Assembly: GCF_002269345.1 (NCBI RefSeq)
Contig: NZ_CP022889.1
Location: 992,001 to 1,056,000 of the forward strand
Reading direction: 5' to 3'
From: Tsuneonella mangrovi
GTDB taxonomy: Bacteria > Pseudomonadota > Alphaproteobacteria > Sphingomonadales > Sphingomonadaceae
DNA: 64,000 nucleotides
Shown one piece after another: positions 55,509 to 64,000 of the stretch. The notes below the pieces were generated by a model. It saw only the letters and a program-made list of their open reading frames with translations, had not been told where the DNA came from and made no database searches. Every line of letters starts with the position of its first letter. Within the stretch, counting starts at the first letter, position 1. Position numbers and translations under genes: made by a program.

Positions 55509-56333
55509 TCAGCCGTTTCGGGCTGATACGATCCACGCGGCGGCGGGGAACAGCACCATGTTGCCGTCACGGTGCCTTTCGAGAAATGGCTGCAAGCGCG
55601 CGCGGAAGGCCTCGCGTTCCTGTCCTTCGAGTGAAGCGGCTATGCGCGCTGCCGGCCCGATCAGGAAGAAGAACTCCTCTGCATCGGCCACTGGATCTTC
55701 TCCCGATCCGGCAACGAACGCGTAGTCGACCGGCTCGAATGCGATGTCGCTCCAGCCGGAACGCGCGAGGATCGATTCAACCCGCGTGGTATCGGCGAAC
55801 GCGAACGGACCTGGGGCATCTGGCTGAGGCGGCGCCCCTCCGCTACCGGGCAGGAGCGCGGCCAAGCCGCTTGCCCACTCGTTGTCTTCCGGGGTGCGGA
55901 AGCACGAGAACACCAACCGGGCACCATCAGCCGCTATGCTACGCAAGTGGCTGAATGCTGCGACCGGGTCGGGAAAGAACATCACGCCGTGGCGCGACAC
56001 CAGCAGGTCGGGCCGGGCACCCTCCGGCTTCCATTCGGCAGCGTCGCATTCCACGAACTTCACACGGTCCTGTTGCGCTCCGCGTTCGCGCGCCGCAGCC
56101 AGCAAGTTGCTGCTGATGTCGATGCCGGTGACGCGCGCTTGTGGGTGGCCGCGGGCCAGCGCGAGCGAGACCTCGCCCGCTCCGCAACCGATATCGAGCA
56201 CGCTTGAGAAATTGCCTGCGTTCGCCCGACCCAGGAGCCTGTCGGTGAGGCCGCTGAAGCTGCGGTCGGTCCGCCGCCATTCGTCGGCCCACTTGCTGCC
56301 CACCTTGCCGCGCCAATCGGCTCCATCGGTCAT
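55509..56333 (-). CDS. SAM-dependent class I methyltransferase
   Basis: 274 residues. SAM motif I VLDIGCGAGEVSLALA (near 44-59), motif II VTGIDISSNLLAAARE, and VSRHGVMFFPDPVAAFSHLR, which resembles the UbiE/methyltransferase_11 family. No signal or membrane segment. Substrate unknown. Located between recA and alaS on the minus strand. Confidence 0.85.
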   Translation of the reverse strand: MTDGADWRGKVGSKWADEWRRTDRSFSGLTDRLLGRANAGNFSSVLDIGCGAGEVSLALARGHPQARVTGIDISSNLLAAARERGAQQDRVKFVECDAAEWKPEGARPDLLVSRHGVMFFPDPVAAFSHLRSIAADGARLVFSCFRTPEDNEWASGLAALLPGSGGAPPQPDAPGPFAFADTTRVESILARSGWSDIAFEPVDYAFVAGSGEDPVADAEEFFFLIGPAARIAASLEGQEREAFRARLQPFLERHRDGNMVLFPAAAWIVSARNG

Positions 56334-56452
56334 ACGCTGGTCTCCTTGCGCTGCATGCCGATCGGTTCGGCGCGCATATGTTTTCGCTGTAACCCGAGGC
56401 GCGGAGCTAGCATGGCATGTTGCAGCAAAAAAGAGAGCGGCGCATCGAGGGC

Positions 56453-56502
56453 AAAGAAAAGCCGGTGCGGACTCCTCGGGCAGAGGGAGTACTCGCACCG
56501 GC
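56453..56502 (-). terminator. Rho-independent terminator of recA
   Basis: On the minus strand, GCCGGTGCG (56494-56502 side) pairs with CGCACCGGC (56461-56469 side), with an inner GGAGT/ACTCC extension, followed by a T-rich run (56453-56460). Located 60 bp after the recA stop. Confidence 0.85.
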
Positions 56503-56562
56503 TTCCCGGGTTCATCGGGTGCGCCGGGGAGGTTCGGGGTTGGCGCACCCAGGGGGTGAGGA

Positions 56563-57633
<1,071 letters not shown>

Positions 57634-57686
57634 GACATATGCCTCCGTCGTTTGCCTAGGCCCCCTGCCCGGTCATCAACTGTGGC

Positions 57687-57726
57687 ATTATGTATCTGGT
57701 TTGTTCCACAAGAACAAGTATGGAAC
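57687..57726 (-). promoter_or_regulatory. recA promoter region with LexA (SOS) box
   Basis: On the coding strand of recA, GTTC-N7-GTTC lies at 57712-57726, the direct-repeat LexA box known from alphaproteobacteria, and a partial palindrome GTTC-N5-GAAC (57703-57715) overlaps it. CATAAT (57687-57692) is a good -10 box about 55 bases before the start codon, so LexA would cover the -35 region. Confidence 0.82.
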
Positions 57727-57900
57727 AAAATTTTTTCAATTCGCCAGCAAATCACTGTAATTATTGCGATACGTCACCCGCAAGGTTAGTCAAAACCAAG
57801 CCAGCAGACACGTTCACCGGCGGCTCGTTCTCCAATCGGCGAATCCGGCAAGACCCGATCGATTCCCTGCCGAACCAGCCTGCTAACAGCCGATGCAGCC

Positions 57901-60336
57901 CTATTTCGCGGCGTGTTCGCCAAGGATCGCGGCCACGGTGTCGGATATCTGCTGGACGCTGAACGGCTTGGGCATGAAGTGCATCGCTTCGATGTCGATC
58001 TCGTTGCGTAGTTGCTCTTCGGCATAGCCCGACATGAACAGGATCGGCAGGCGCGGCTTCACCTTGCGGATCTGCCTGGCCATTGCCGGTCCGTCCATGA
58101 CCGGCATCACGACATCGCTCACGACGAGGTCGAAATCGCCGCCATTGGCAACCGCCGCCAGCCCTTCCTCGCCATCACTGCAGGCGGTGATCGTGTAGCC
58201 GGCGCGGCTGAGCGCACGCTCGGCGACGGCGCGGACCATGTCCTCGTCTTCGACCAGCAGCAGCTTGCCGCCGCCCGACCACGCCTTGGCGGGTTCGGCC
58301 GGCTTGTCCTTGCGCGCGGGGGACGCTTCGGCGTGGTGAACCGGGAAATAGATGCTGAAGCGCGCGCCTTCGGGCGGGCCGACCGCGGGGATGTTGTCGG
58401 CAAAGATGAACCCGCCCGATTGCTTGACGATGCCGTAGACGGTCGACAGCCCAAGGCCGGTTCCCTTGCCCAGCTCCTTGGTGGTGAAGAACGGCTCGAA
58501 GATCTTGCCCAGCAGGTCAGGCGGGATCCCGCCGCCGGTATCCTGCACCACCAGCACGGTATAGTCCGCCTCGGGGATTATCTCGCTCGCCATCTTGCGC
58601 ACGTCCTTGGCGGTGACGCGGCGGGTCGCGAGCGACACCTTGCCGCCGTTACCCTTTGCCAGCATGGCGTCACGCGCGTTGACCACGAGGTTGACGATCA
58701 CCTGTTCGAGCTGTTGGGGATCGGCACGGACCGCGCCGAGGTCGCGGTCATGGCGCACCACCAGTTCGATCTTCTCGCCCAGCAGCCGCTTGAGCAGCAT
58801 CGCCACTTCGCTGATCACGTCGGGCAACTGGAGGACTTCGGGCCGCAGGGTCTGCTGGCGGCTGAACGCGAGCAGTTGGCGGGTCAGCGCGGCAGCGCGG
58901 TTCGAATTGGCCTTGATCTGCTGGATGTCGTCGTAGTCGCTGTCACCCGGGGTATGGCGCAGCAACATCAGGTCGCACGTGCCGATCACCGCGGTCAGCA
59001 CGTTGTTGAAGTCGTGCGCTACCCCGCCCGCCAGCTGGCCCACCGCCTGCATCTTGGTCGCTTGTGCCACCTGCCGTTTGAGCCGGGTTTCCTCGGTCGA
59101 ATCGACCAGGCTCAGCAGCACCGCGACTTCGCCCAACCCGCGCACCCCGGCGATGCCCAGCGAAACCGGATCGTCGGGCGTACCGCGCAGGCGGATCGCC
59201 ATGTCGCCGCTGGTCGCGGGCCCCTTGCCGAACCGTCGCACCGCGTCGGACACCGCGCCCTTGTCTTCGCGCGCGACGAGGTCGGAGGGAAATTGCGGCA
59301 ATTCGCCATCCTCGATCCCCGCCGCCCGCCGGAACGCCGCGTTAGCGAACAAGAAGCGTCCGTCGCGATTTGTCACTGCAAGCCCAAGGGGCAACGCGCC
59401 GAGTAGCGATTCGAGCTGCGGAGTGGATTGCCCGCTGCCCTCGCTCGCGCCAAGCCCGACCGCGCTATCGACCAGCAGCATCAATGACGGGCCTTCGTCC
59501 GGCCCCGGCACCCGGGTGGCTTGCGGATCGCCCAGCGGGACATGGACGAGCGTCTGCGGGCTGCCGCTTCGTCCCTCGCGGGCGAAGTAGATCTGGTCGC
59601 GCTCGTCGGTGCGCAGCAGCGCGGCGAAGTCCTGCCCGGCAAGAGTCGCCTTGGCATCGCCGGTCGCCCGTTCGGCGAAACCGGGGCCGCTGGCCGTGAC
59701 CGTGCCGTCGGGAGCGACGATCGCCGCTTCGATCCCCGCGCGCGAAAGAAGTTGCCCGAGCTGGCCGGAAATCCGGCTGGACATTTCGGTCAGCGCATCT
59801 TCCTGCGCCACCGGGCGAAACCGCCAGACAAGGTAGTCCTCGCCGCGCCCTGCGCGTTCGGCGGTCACTGTCCAAGTGGTTTCGCCGTCGGCTGATACAA
59901 CGTCGTCCGCCGCGCCCGTGCCGTCACGCCAGGCTTCGCGGGCGGCACGCGTGAGTGCCTCGAGCCCGGCCCGGTCGAGCGCAAGACCCGGCGGGGCAGC
60001 ACCGATCCCGAACCATTCGGCGTAGGCGGCATTGGCACATACCAACCGATTGGCCCGATCGGCAATCGCCACCGCTACGCCTGACTGGTCGAGCGCAGCG
60101 ACCGTCACCGACCAGTCGGGCGGCGCCAGCTCCTGCCGGTCGCTCGCCGGGCGCATCCGCGAAAACGCGAACCCCGCCGCCAGCAGGACCGCTAGGCCTC
60201 CCGCGAACGCCAGCGTAACTATCGTCTCGCCGCTGGCCAGCCACAGGAGCAGCACACTGGCAGCCAGCGCGGCAGCCACCCCGCCGAGCAGCAGCGGAGC
60301 GCGCAACGTTTCCGCCTCGCCCCCCTTCACGCTCAC
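57901..60336 (-). CDS. cckA: Hybrid sensor histidine kinase CckA
   Basis: 811 residues from a GTG at 60336 that overlaps the DUF2062 stop (GTGA). Two membrane helices (about 10-30 and 37-58), PAS-like sensor segments (about 78-400), a HisKA domain with H441 in [16 protein letters not shown], an HATPase domain ([34 protein letters not shown]), and a C-terminal receiver with D741 in [12 protein letters not shown]. In Caulobacter, CckA phosphorylates CtrA and CpdR via ChpT. The in-phase extension to 60885 is the DUF2062 gene in another frame. Confidence 0.94.
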   Translation of the reverse strand: MSVKGGEAETLRAPLLLGGVAAALAASVLLLWLASGETIVTLAFAGGLAVLLAAGFAFSRMRPASDRQELAPPDWSVTVAALDQSGVAVAIADRANRLVCANAAYAEWFGIGAAPPGLALDRAGLEALTRAAREAWRDGTGAADDVVSADGETTWTVTAERAGRGEDYLVWRFRPVAQEDALTEMSSRISGQLGQLLSRAGIEAAIVAPDGTVTASGPGFAERATGDAKATLAGQDFAALLRTDERDQIYFAREGRSGSPQTLVHVPLGDPQATRVPGPDEGPSLMLLVDSAVGLGASEGSGQSTPQLESLLGALPLGLAVTNRDGRFLFANAAFRRAAGIEDGELPQFPSDLVAREDKGAVSDAVRRFGKGPATSGDMAIRLRGTPDDPVSLGIAGVRGLGEVAVLLSLVDSTEETRLKRQVAQATKMQAVGQLAGGVAHDFNNVLTAVIGTCDLMLLRHTPGDSDYDDIQQIKANSNRAAALTRQLLAFSRQQTLRPEVLQLPDVISEVAMLLKRLLGEKIELVVRHDRDLGAVRADPQQLEQVIVNLVVNARDAMLAKGNGGKVSLATRRVTAKDVRKMASEIIPEADYTVLVVQDTGGGIPPDLLGKIFEPFFTTKELGKGTGLGLSTVYGIVKQSGGFIFADNIPAVGPPEGARFSIYFPVHHAEASPARKDKPAEPAKAWSGGGKLLLVEDEDMVRAVAERALSRAGYTITACSDGEEGLAAVANGGDFDLVVSDVVMPVMDGPAMARQIRKVKPRLPILFMSGYAEEQLRNEIDIEAMHFMPKPFSVQQISDTVAAILGEHAAK

Positions 60337-60905
60337 TTGCCTGCACCCAGCCGCTGGTCGAGCCGCGCTTCCATCTTCTTCAGCCGCGCCCTGCGCCTGC
60401 TGGCGACGATGAACCGCCAGGCGACGTTGGTCGCGAAATAGCCGAGCACCGAAAACACGATCGCCATGACCAGGAAACCGACCGCGGCTGCTCCGGCAAG
60501 CTGGAAGAATTCGGTGAACCACGTCCACGGGCCCGAAGCGATCGACGAATGCGAGGCATCGACCGTGGCGGCGTCCAGCTTGAGCATGAAACGCCCGATC
60601 TTGGTCGCCAGCACCGCCCAGAACGGGAATGTGAACGGGTTGGTGATGAATGTCACAAGCGCCGCGAGCGGCACGTTGGCCCGCGTCGGTAGTGCAAGGA
60701 AGGCTGCGAGGAAAATCTGCCCGACCGGCACGATGAACCCGGCGAACAGTCCCAGAGCAACCCCGCGCGGGACCGAGCGGCGAGTGAAGCGCCACAGCTC
60801 GGGGCTCAGGAAACGATGCGCGATAGGGGCGAGAAAGCGGTTCTTCGCCATGCCTTCGCGCGTCGGCATGTTCCTGTTGGCCCAACGGGAGAAGGGATTG
60901 GACAT
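60333..60905 (-). CDS. DUF2062 membrane protein
   Basis: 190 residues. Family signature PRGVALGLFAGFIVPVGQI (near 47-65) and NPFTFPFWAVLATKIG, with three membrane helices and a basic C-terminus (RRRARLKKMEARLDQRLG). Function is unknown in this family. Its stop overlaps the cckA start, so the two are translated as a coupled pair. Confidence 0.87.
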   Translation of the reverse strand: MSNPFSRWANRNMPTREGMAKNRFLAPIAHRFLSPELWRFTRRSVPRGVALGLFAGFIVPVGQIFLAAFLALPTRANVPLAALVTFITNPFTFPFWAVLATKIGRFMLKLDAATVDASHSSIASGPWTWFTEFFQLAGAAAVGFLVMAIVFSVLGYFATNVAWRFIVASRRRARLKKMEARLDQRLGAGK

Positions 60906-60996
60906 TTGCCGTCCAGATACACCTTTTGCTTGGCCTTTAAAGGGGCAGCCCGACGAAGCCGCGCGATTGTTCGGCCAACTGCCGAAAGCAACCGAC

Positions 60997-61479
60997 TCAG
61001 CCGCGCTCCCGCATCAGCCGGGCCTTGTCGCGCTTCCAGTCGCGCTCCTTGATCGTCTGGCGCTTGTCCTGCGCCTGCTTGCCCTTGGCGAGTGCAAGCT
61101 CGACCTTCGCCCGCCCTTTCGCGTTGAAGTAGATGCTGAGCGGGACCAGCGTCATCCCCTTGCGTTCGACCGCCCCTGTCAGCTTGTCTATCTCGCGCGC
61201 ATGGAGCAGCAGCTTGCGCGGGCGGCGCGGCTCGTGGTTGAAGCGGTTGCCGTGGCTGAATTCGGGCACGTTGGCGTTGACCAGCCAAACCTCTCCGCCG
61301 CGCACTTCGGCATAGCTTTCCGCGATCGACGCTTCGCCCGCGCGCAGGCTCTTCACTTCGGTCCCGGTGAGCATCAGGCCCGCCTCGAACGTGTCCTCGA
61401 TAAAATAGTCGAACCGCGCGCGCCGGTTTTCGGCGACGGTCTTTTGCTTGTCGAACGTGGCGGGTTTCGGGCGGGCCAT
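60997..61479 (-). CDS. smpB: SsrA-binding protein SmpB
   Basis: 160 residues from the ATG at 61479 (an in-frame extension to 61509 lacks support). Binds tmRNA and delivers it to stalled ribosomes. [54 protein letters not shown] and the basic C-terminal tail [19 protein letters not shown] are family features. The tmRNA gene is not in the window. Confidence 0.97.
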   Translation of the reverse strand: MARPKPATFDKQKTVAENRRARFDYFIEDTFEAGLMLTGTEVKSLRAGEASIAESYAEVRGGEVWLVNANVPEFSHGNRFNHEPRRPRKLLLHAREIDKLTGAVERKGMTLVPLSIYFNAKGRAKVELALAKGKQAQDKRQTIKERDWKRDKARLMRERG

Positions 61480-61607
61480 GGTGGCGGGGATGTAGGCGGT
61501 GAGCGCCACAAGGGAAAGGGCAACCCGTAAGGCTTGCCCAACATCGCGAAATCGTTAGGAATAAATCCCGATCGCGCAATTGACTCGGCTTTGGGGGGCC
61601 GGTGACC

Positions 61608-63569
61608 ATGCTACGCGCCGCATGTCTTGTACTGACTAGTCTGGCCTTCCTTGCTTCGCCGGTTCAAGCGGCCGATAGCAAGCCTTCGGTCGCGGCCGAC
61701 ATTCCACTTGATGCATACGGCGAGTTGCCCGAGATCACAGACGTCACGATCTCACCGTCCGGCGGCCACACCGCGATGATCGCAACGGTGGATGGCACCC
61801 GCGAACTTTTGGTCCTTGACCAGAACAACGTCGTGCAGCGCCGGACGAGCGCAAACGGGATCAAGGTCCGCGGACTGCGGTTCATCAGCGATTCCGCGAT
61901 CCTGTTCCAGACCAGCGCGACGGTCGATGCACGCGGATTTTCTGCCGACAAGTATGAGCTTTCGCAGGCCATTGTCATTCCGATCACAGGTGACGGGATA
62001 GCACGTTCGGTGCTCGGAAAGTCGCGCCGTTTCGTCAATGCAGTCTTCGGCAACTACGGAATCCGCCATACCGACAAGGGTTGGCAGGGTTATTTCGGAG
62101 CAGTCGAGTATCGCCATACCCTTGGCGGCGGTTATGTCATGGAGAGTGGCAGGCCGGCGTTGTATCAAGTGGACCTGTCAACCTTCGATCGCACCCGGGA
62201 AGCAACCCCGGCCGAAAATGGTTTCTATCGCGACTGGCTGGTCGACGCGTCCGGCAATGTCGCCGCCACATTCGACCTCGCCGACAACAACGGTGGTTGG
62301 ACCATTCGCAATGCCGACGGAACTGTCCTCGCGCGGGGCTCGAATCCGGATGGCGGGGCAGGAATGCTGGGCTTCGGCGCGCTAGGGAAGTCGTTGATCT
62401 ATGAGATGGACGATCCCAAATCCGGAGAAGTCGACTGGTACCAAATTCCCTTGGCCGGAGGCGAGGCCAAGCCATTCCTCCCGGATGTAGAAGTCGAGCG
62501 AACTTATTGGGATCCGACCACCGGCGATTTCCTCGGCTACCTGAAAGGCGGGGCGAAGGGAGTGCCAGTCTTCGTCAGCCCAGACCACCAGCGAGTTGCC
62601 GATATTGTCCGCTCGGCATTCGATGAATCCCAAGTGCAGCTGGTGGCATGGTCGGATGACTTTTCGCGCGTGATCGTGCGGACCGACGGCAACGGCGACA
62701 GCGGCAGTTGGATGTTGGTCGACCTGAAGAAACAGAGCGCCGAACTTCTTGGCTTTGAAAGACCGGCAATCGCCCGGCAGATGGTCGGCCCCATTTCGGT
62801 GTTTGATTACAAAGCGCAAGACGGGCTGGCACTGGACGGCATCTTGACCCTGCCGCCGGGTGGCGCGAAAAAGAACCTGCCCGTGATCCTGTTGCCGCAC
62901 GGTGGCCCCCACAGCCAAGATACCGAGCGGTTCGATTGGTGGGCGCAAGCATTCGCGTCGCGCGGCTACGCCGTGTTCCAACCCAACTTTCGCGGCTCGA
63001 CCAATCGCGATGCCGCATTCGAGCGCGCTGGCTACGGCGAATGGGGCAAGAAGATGCAGACCGACATCTCCGACGGTCTGGCCGCGCTGGCTGCCGAGGG
63101 CATCGTCGATCCGAAGCGCGCCTGTATCGTTGGAGCAAGCTATGGCGGCTACGCAGCTCTTGCTGGCGTAACACTTCAACACGGCCTGTATCGTTGTGCA
63201 GTCTCGGTCGGGGGAGTTAGCGACATCGGGCTGCTGTACCAGTCAGAAAGTATCAGTTCTGGCGATTCGCGCCTTATTAAGCGATCGCGTCTCTCCGAGC
63301 TCGGCCCGAAAAGCGATTGGGACGCGATTTCTCCTCGTGAACAGGCAGCCCATGCCGATGCGCCGATCCTCTTGATCCACGGCAAGGACGATACCGTGGT
63401 GCCGTTCGTGCAGAGCGAGAAGATGGCCGACGCACTGAAGGACAACCACAAGCCCTACGAAATGGTCGTCCTCGACGGCGAGGACCACTGGCTGTCCTCT
63501 TCGGATACCCGCAAGCAGATGCTGAAGGCGGCGGTCGCCTTCGTGGAAAAATACAACCCATCGAACTGA
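61608..63569 (+). CDS. S9-family prolyl oligopeptidase-type serine peptidase, secreted
   Basis: 653 residues from the ATG at 61608, a G-rich stretch (GGGGGG) serving as ribosome binding site; a GTG two codons upstream is alternative. Signal peptide about 1-22 (LVLTSLAFLASPVQA). A beta-propeller-like N-terminal half is followed by the alpha/beta-hydrolase domain: S511 in GASYGGYAALAG, Asp in HGKDDTVVPF and His in LDGEDHWLSS. Likely degrades peptides in the periplasm. A close paralogue follows. Confidence 0.92.
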   Translation: MLRAACLVLTSLAFLASPVQAADSKPSVAADIPLDAYGELPEITDVTISPSGGHTAMIATVDGTRELLVLDQNNVVQRRTSANGIKVRGLRFISDSAILFQTSATVDARGFSADKYELSQAIVIPITGDGIARSVLGKSRRFVNAVFGNYGIRHTDKGWQGYFGAVEYRHTLGGGYVMESGRPALYQVDLSTFDRTREATPAENGFYRDWLVDASGNVAATFDLADNNGGWTIRNADGTVLARGSNPDGGAGMLGFGALGKSLIYEMDDPKSGEVDWYQIPLAGGEAKPFLPDVEVERTYWDPTTGDFLGYLKGGAKGVPVFVSPDHQRVADIVRSAFDESQVQLVAWSDDFSRVIVRTDGNGDSGSWMLVDLKKQSAELLGFERPAIARQMVGPISVFDYKAQDGLALDGILTLPPGGAKKNLPVILLPHGGPHSQDTERFDWWAQAFASRGYAVFQPNFRGSTNRDAAFERAGYGEWGKKMQTDISDGLAALAAEGIVDPKRACIVGASYGGYAALAGVTLQHGLYRCAVSVGGVSDIGLLYQSESISSGDSRLIKRSRLSELGPKSDWDAISPREQAAHADAPILLIHGKDDTVVPFVQSEKMADALKDNHKPYEMVVLDGEDHWLSSSDTRKQMLKAAVAFVEKYNPSN

Positions 63570-63667
63570 GCAATACGATGCAAGCAACCGTCATGGCTCG
63601 CGCCAGCATACCGATCGAAAGGTTTGCAGACTGGTTTTCACGGGAATTCAAATGGAGGGGCGCAAGA

Positions 63668-64000
63668 ATGAAGAGACTACTCAAGGCATCGCTCGTGGCT
63701 TTGGCGTTGGGCTCGATACCCGCACATTCGGCGGACAAGTCCGGGAGCCCCGATCCGGTGCCACTTTCTGTCTATGGCGCGCTACCCACCGTGGAGGACG
63801 CGGCAATCTCGGATAGCGGGGACTACTTCGCGCTGGTCCAGGCGCTCAACGGCAAACAAACGGTTTGGCTAATCGACAAGGACATGAAGCCGGTCCGCAA
63901 GCTCGATGCCGGAGAGGTCAAGTATCGCGACCTGAGCTTTGCCGGGGATGACGGGCTTTTGTTCTTCACCAGCTCGACAGCGGACGCATACGGATTTCTC
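63668..64000 (+). CDS. Second S9-family peptidase, cut by window end
   Basis: First 111 residues only. GGAGGGGC precedes the ATG. Signal peptide MKRLLKASLVALALGSIPAH. The mature start (PLSVYGALPTVEDAAISDSG) aligns with the same region of the upstream peptidase (PLDAYGELPEITDVTISPSG), as do later segments (KYRDLSFAGDDGLLFFTSS against KVRGLRFISDSAILFQTSA), so this is a tandem paralogue. Catalytic residues lie beyond the window. Confidence 0.88.
   Translation, partial: MKRLLKASLVALALGSIPAHSADKSGSPDPVPLSVYGALPTVEDAAISDSGDYFALVQALNGKQTVWLIDKDMKPVRKLDAGEVKYRDLSFAGDDGLLFFTSSTADAYGFL

Noticed and set aside
53689-55725. A 678-codon plus-strand open frame antisense to alaS
   Set aside because: Runs opposite the conserved editing and catalytic domains of alaS and has no similarity to any protein family I can recognise.

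Overview
The window is GC-rich, almost fully coding DNA from an alphaproteobacterium, most likely of the order Sphingomonadales and plausibly Erythrobacteraceae. The reasons are: a complete Entner-Doudoroff (ED) operon (zwf-edd-glk-eda) with a PEP carboxylase-like gene; a CckA-type hybrid kinase and a CpdR-type receiver, both alphaproteobacterial cell-cycle proteins; a recA promoter with the alphaproteobacterial GTTC-N7-GTTC SOS box; a large sphingomonad-style TonB receptor; a SapC protein; and many ATGA or GTGA overlaps. The species cannot be named from the sequence alone. There is no rRNA, CRISPR array, transposase, integrase or phage module. Three intact tRNA genes (Arg-UCU, Met-CAU, Val-GAC) are present.

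Layout. 1-8.4 kb: 5' part of galE, an exported protein overlapping an M14 carboxypeptidase, two unrecognised membrane proteins, tRNA-Arg, a queuosine-precursor transporter and a TonB receptor. 8.8-10.5 kb: a sulfotransferase behind a palindrome-rich leader, and a PhoB-like regulator with a degenerate receiver. 10.5-21.5 kb (minus strand): pyrC-kynU-citE-like, then zwf-edd-glk-eda-ppc, coupled by 4-bp overlaps. 21.5-28.3 kb: YgfZ, a lipoprotein, a divergent CoA-catabolic locus (two acyl-CoA dehydrogenases one way, a crotonase and a CaiB-type CoA-transferase the other), and a formylglycine-generating enzyme. 28.3-32.5 kb: two divergent L,D-transpeptidases, then a DEAD-box helicase lying between tRNA-Met and a displaced copy of that tRNA's 3' end. 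32.6-39.7 kb (minus): RNA ligase/phosphodiesterase family protein, mltG, fabF, acpP, aspS, and an overlapping pair made of a JmjC-like oxygenase and a FemAB-like acyltransferase. 39.8-46.6 kb: rnd-oxyR, rhlE, a proline-rich membrane protein, a D-2-hydroxyacid dehydrogenase and sapC. 46.6-52.8 kb: a probable small RNA, an N-formylglutamate amidohydrolase, cpdR, tRNA-Val, icd, a flavin monooxygenase and a CPA2 antiporter. 52.8-64 kb: alaS, a methyltransferase, recA with its SOS box, cckA overlapping a DUF2062 gene, smpB, and two tandem S9 peptidases, the second cut by the window end.

How the genes work together. Glucose is phosphorylated by Glk, oxidised by Zwf, and cleaved by Edd and Eda to pyruvate and glyceraldehyde 3-phosphate. 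Ppc would turn PEP into oxaloacetate and Icd continues through the TCA cycle. No 6-phosphogluconolactonase is in the operon. CckA (57.9-60.3 kb) and CpdR (47.8 kb) would belong to one phosphorelay (CckA-ChpT-CtrA/CpdR); ChpT and CtrA lie elsewhere. MltG and the two L,D-transpeptidases act on peptidoglycan, and AcpP and FabF on fatty acid synthesis.

Most worth following up: the tRNA-Met 3'-end repeat bracketing a lone helicase, a terminator-ended small RNA candidate with C-rich anti-Shine-Dalgarno motifs, the JmjC/FemAB pair, the divergent PEP carboxylase, and the pseudo-receiver regulator.
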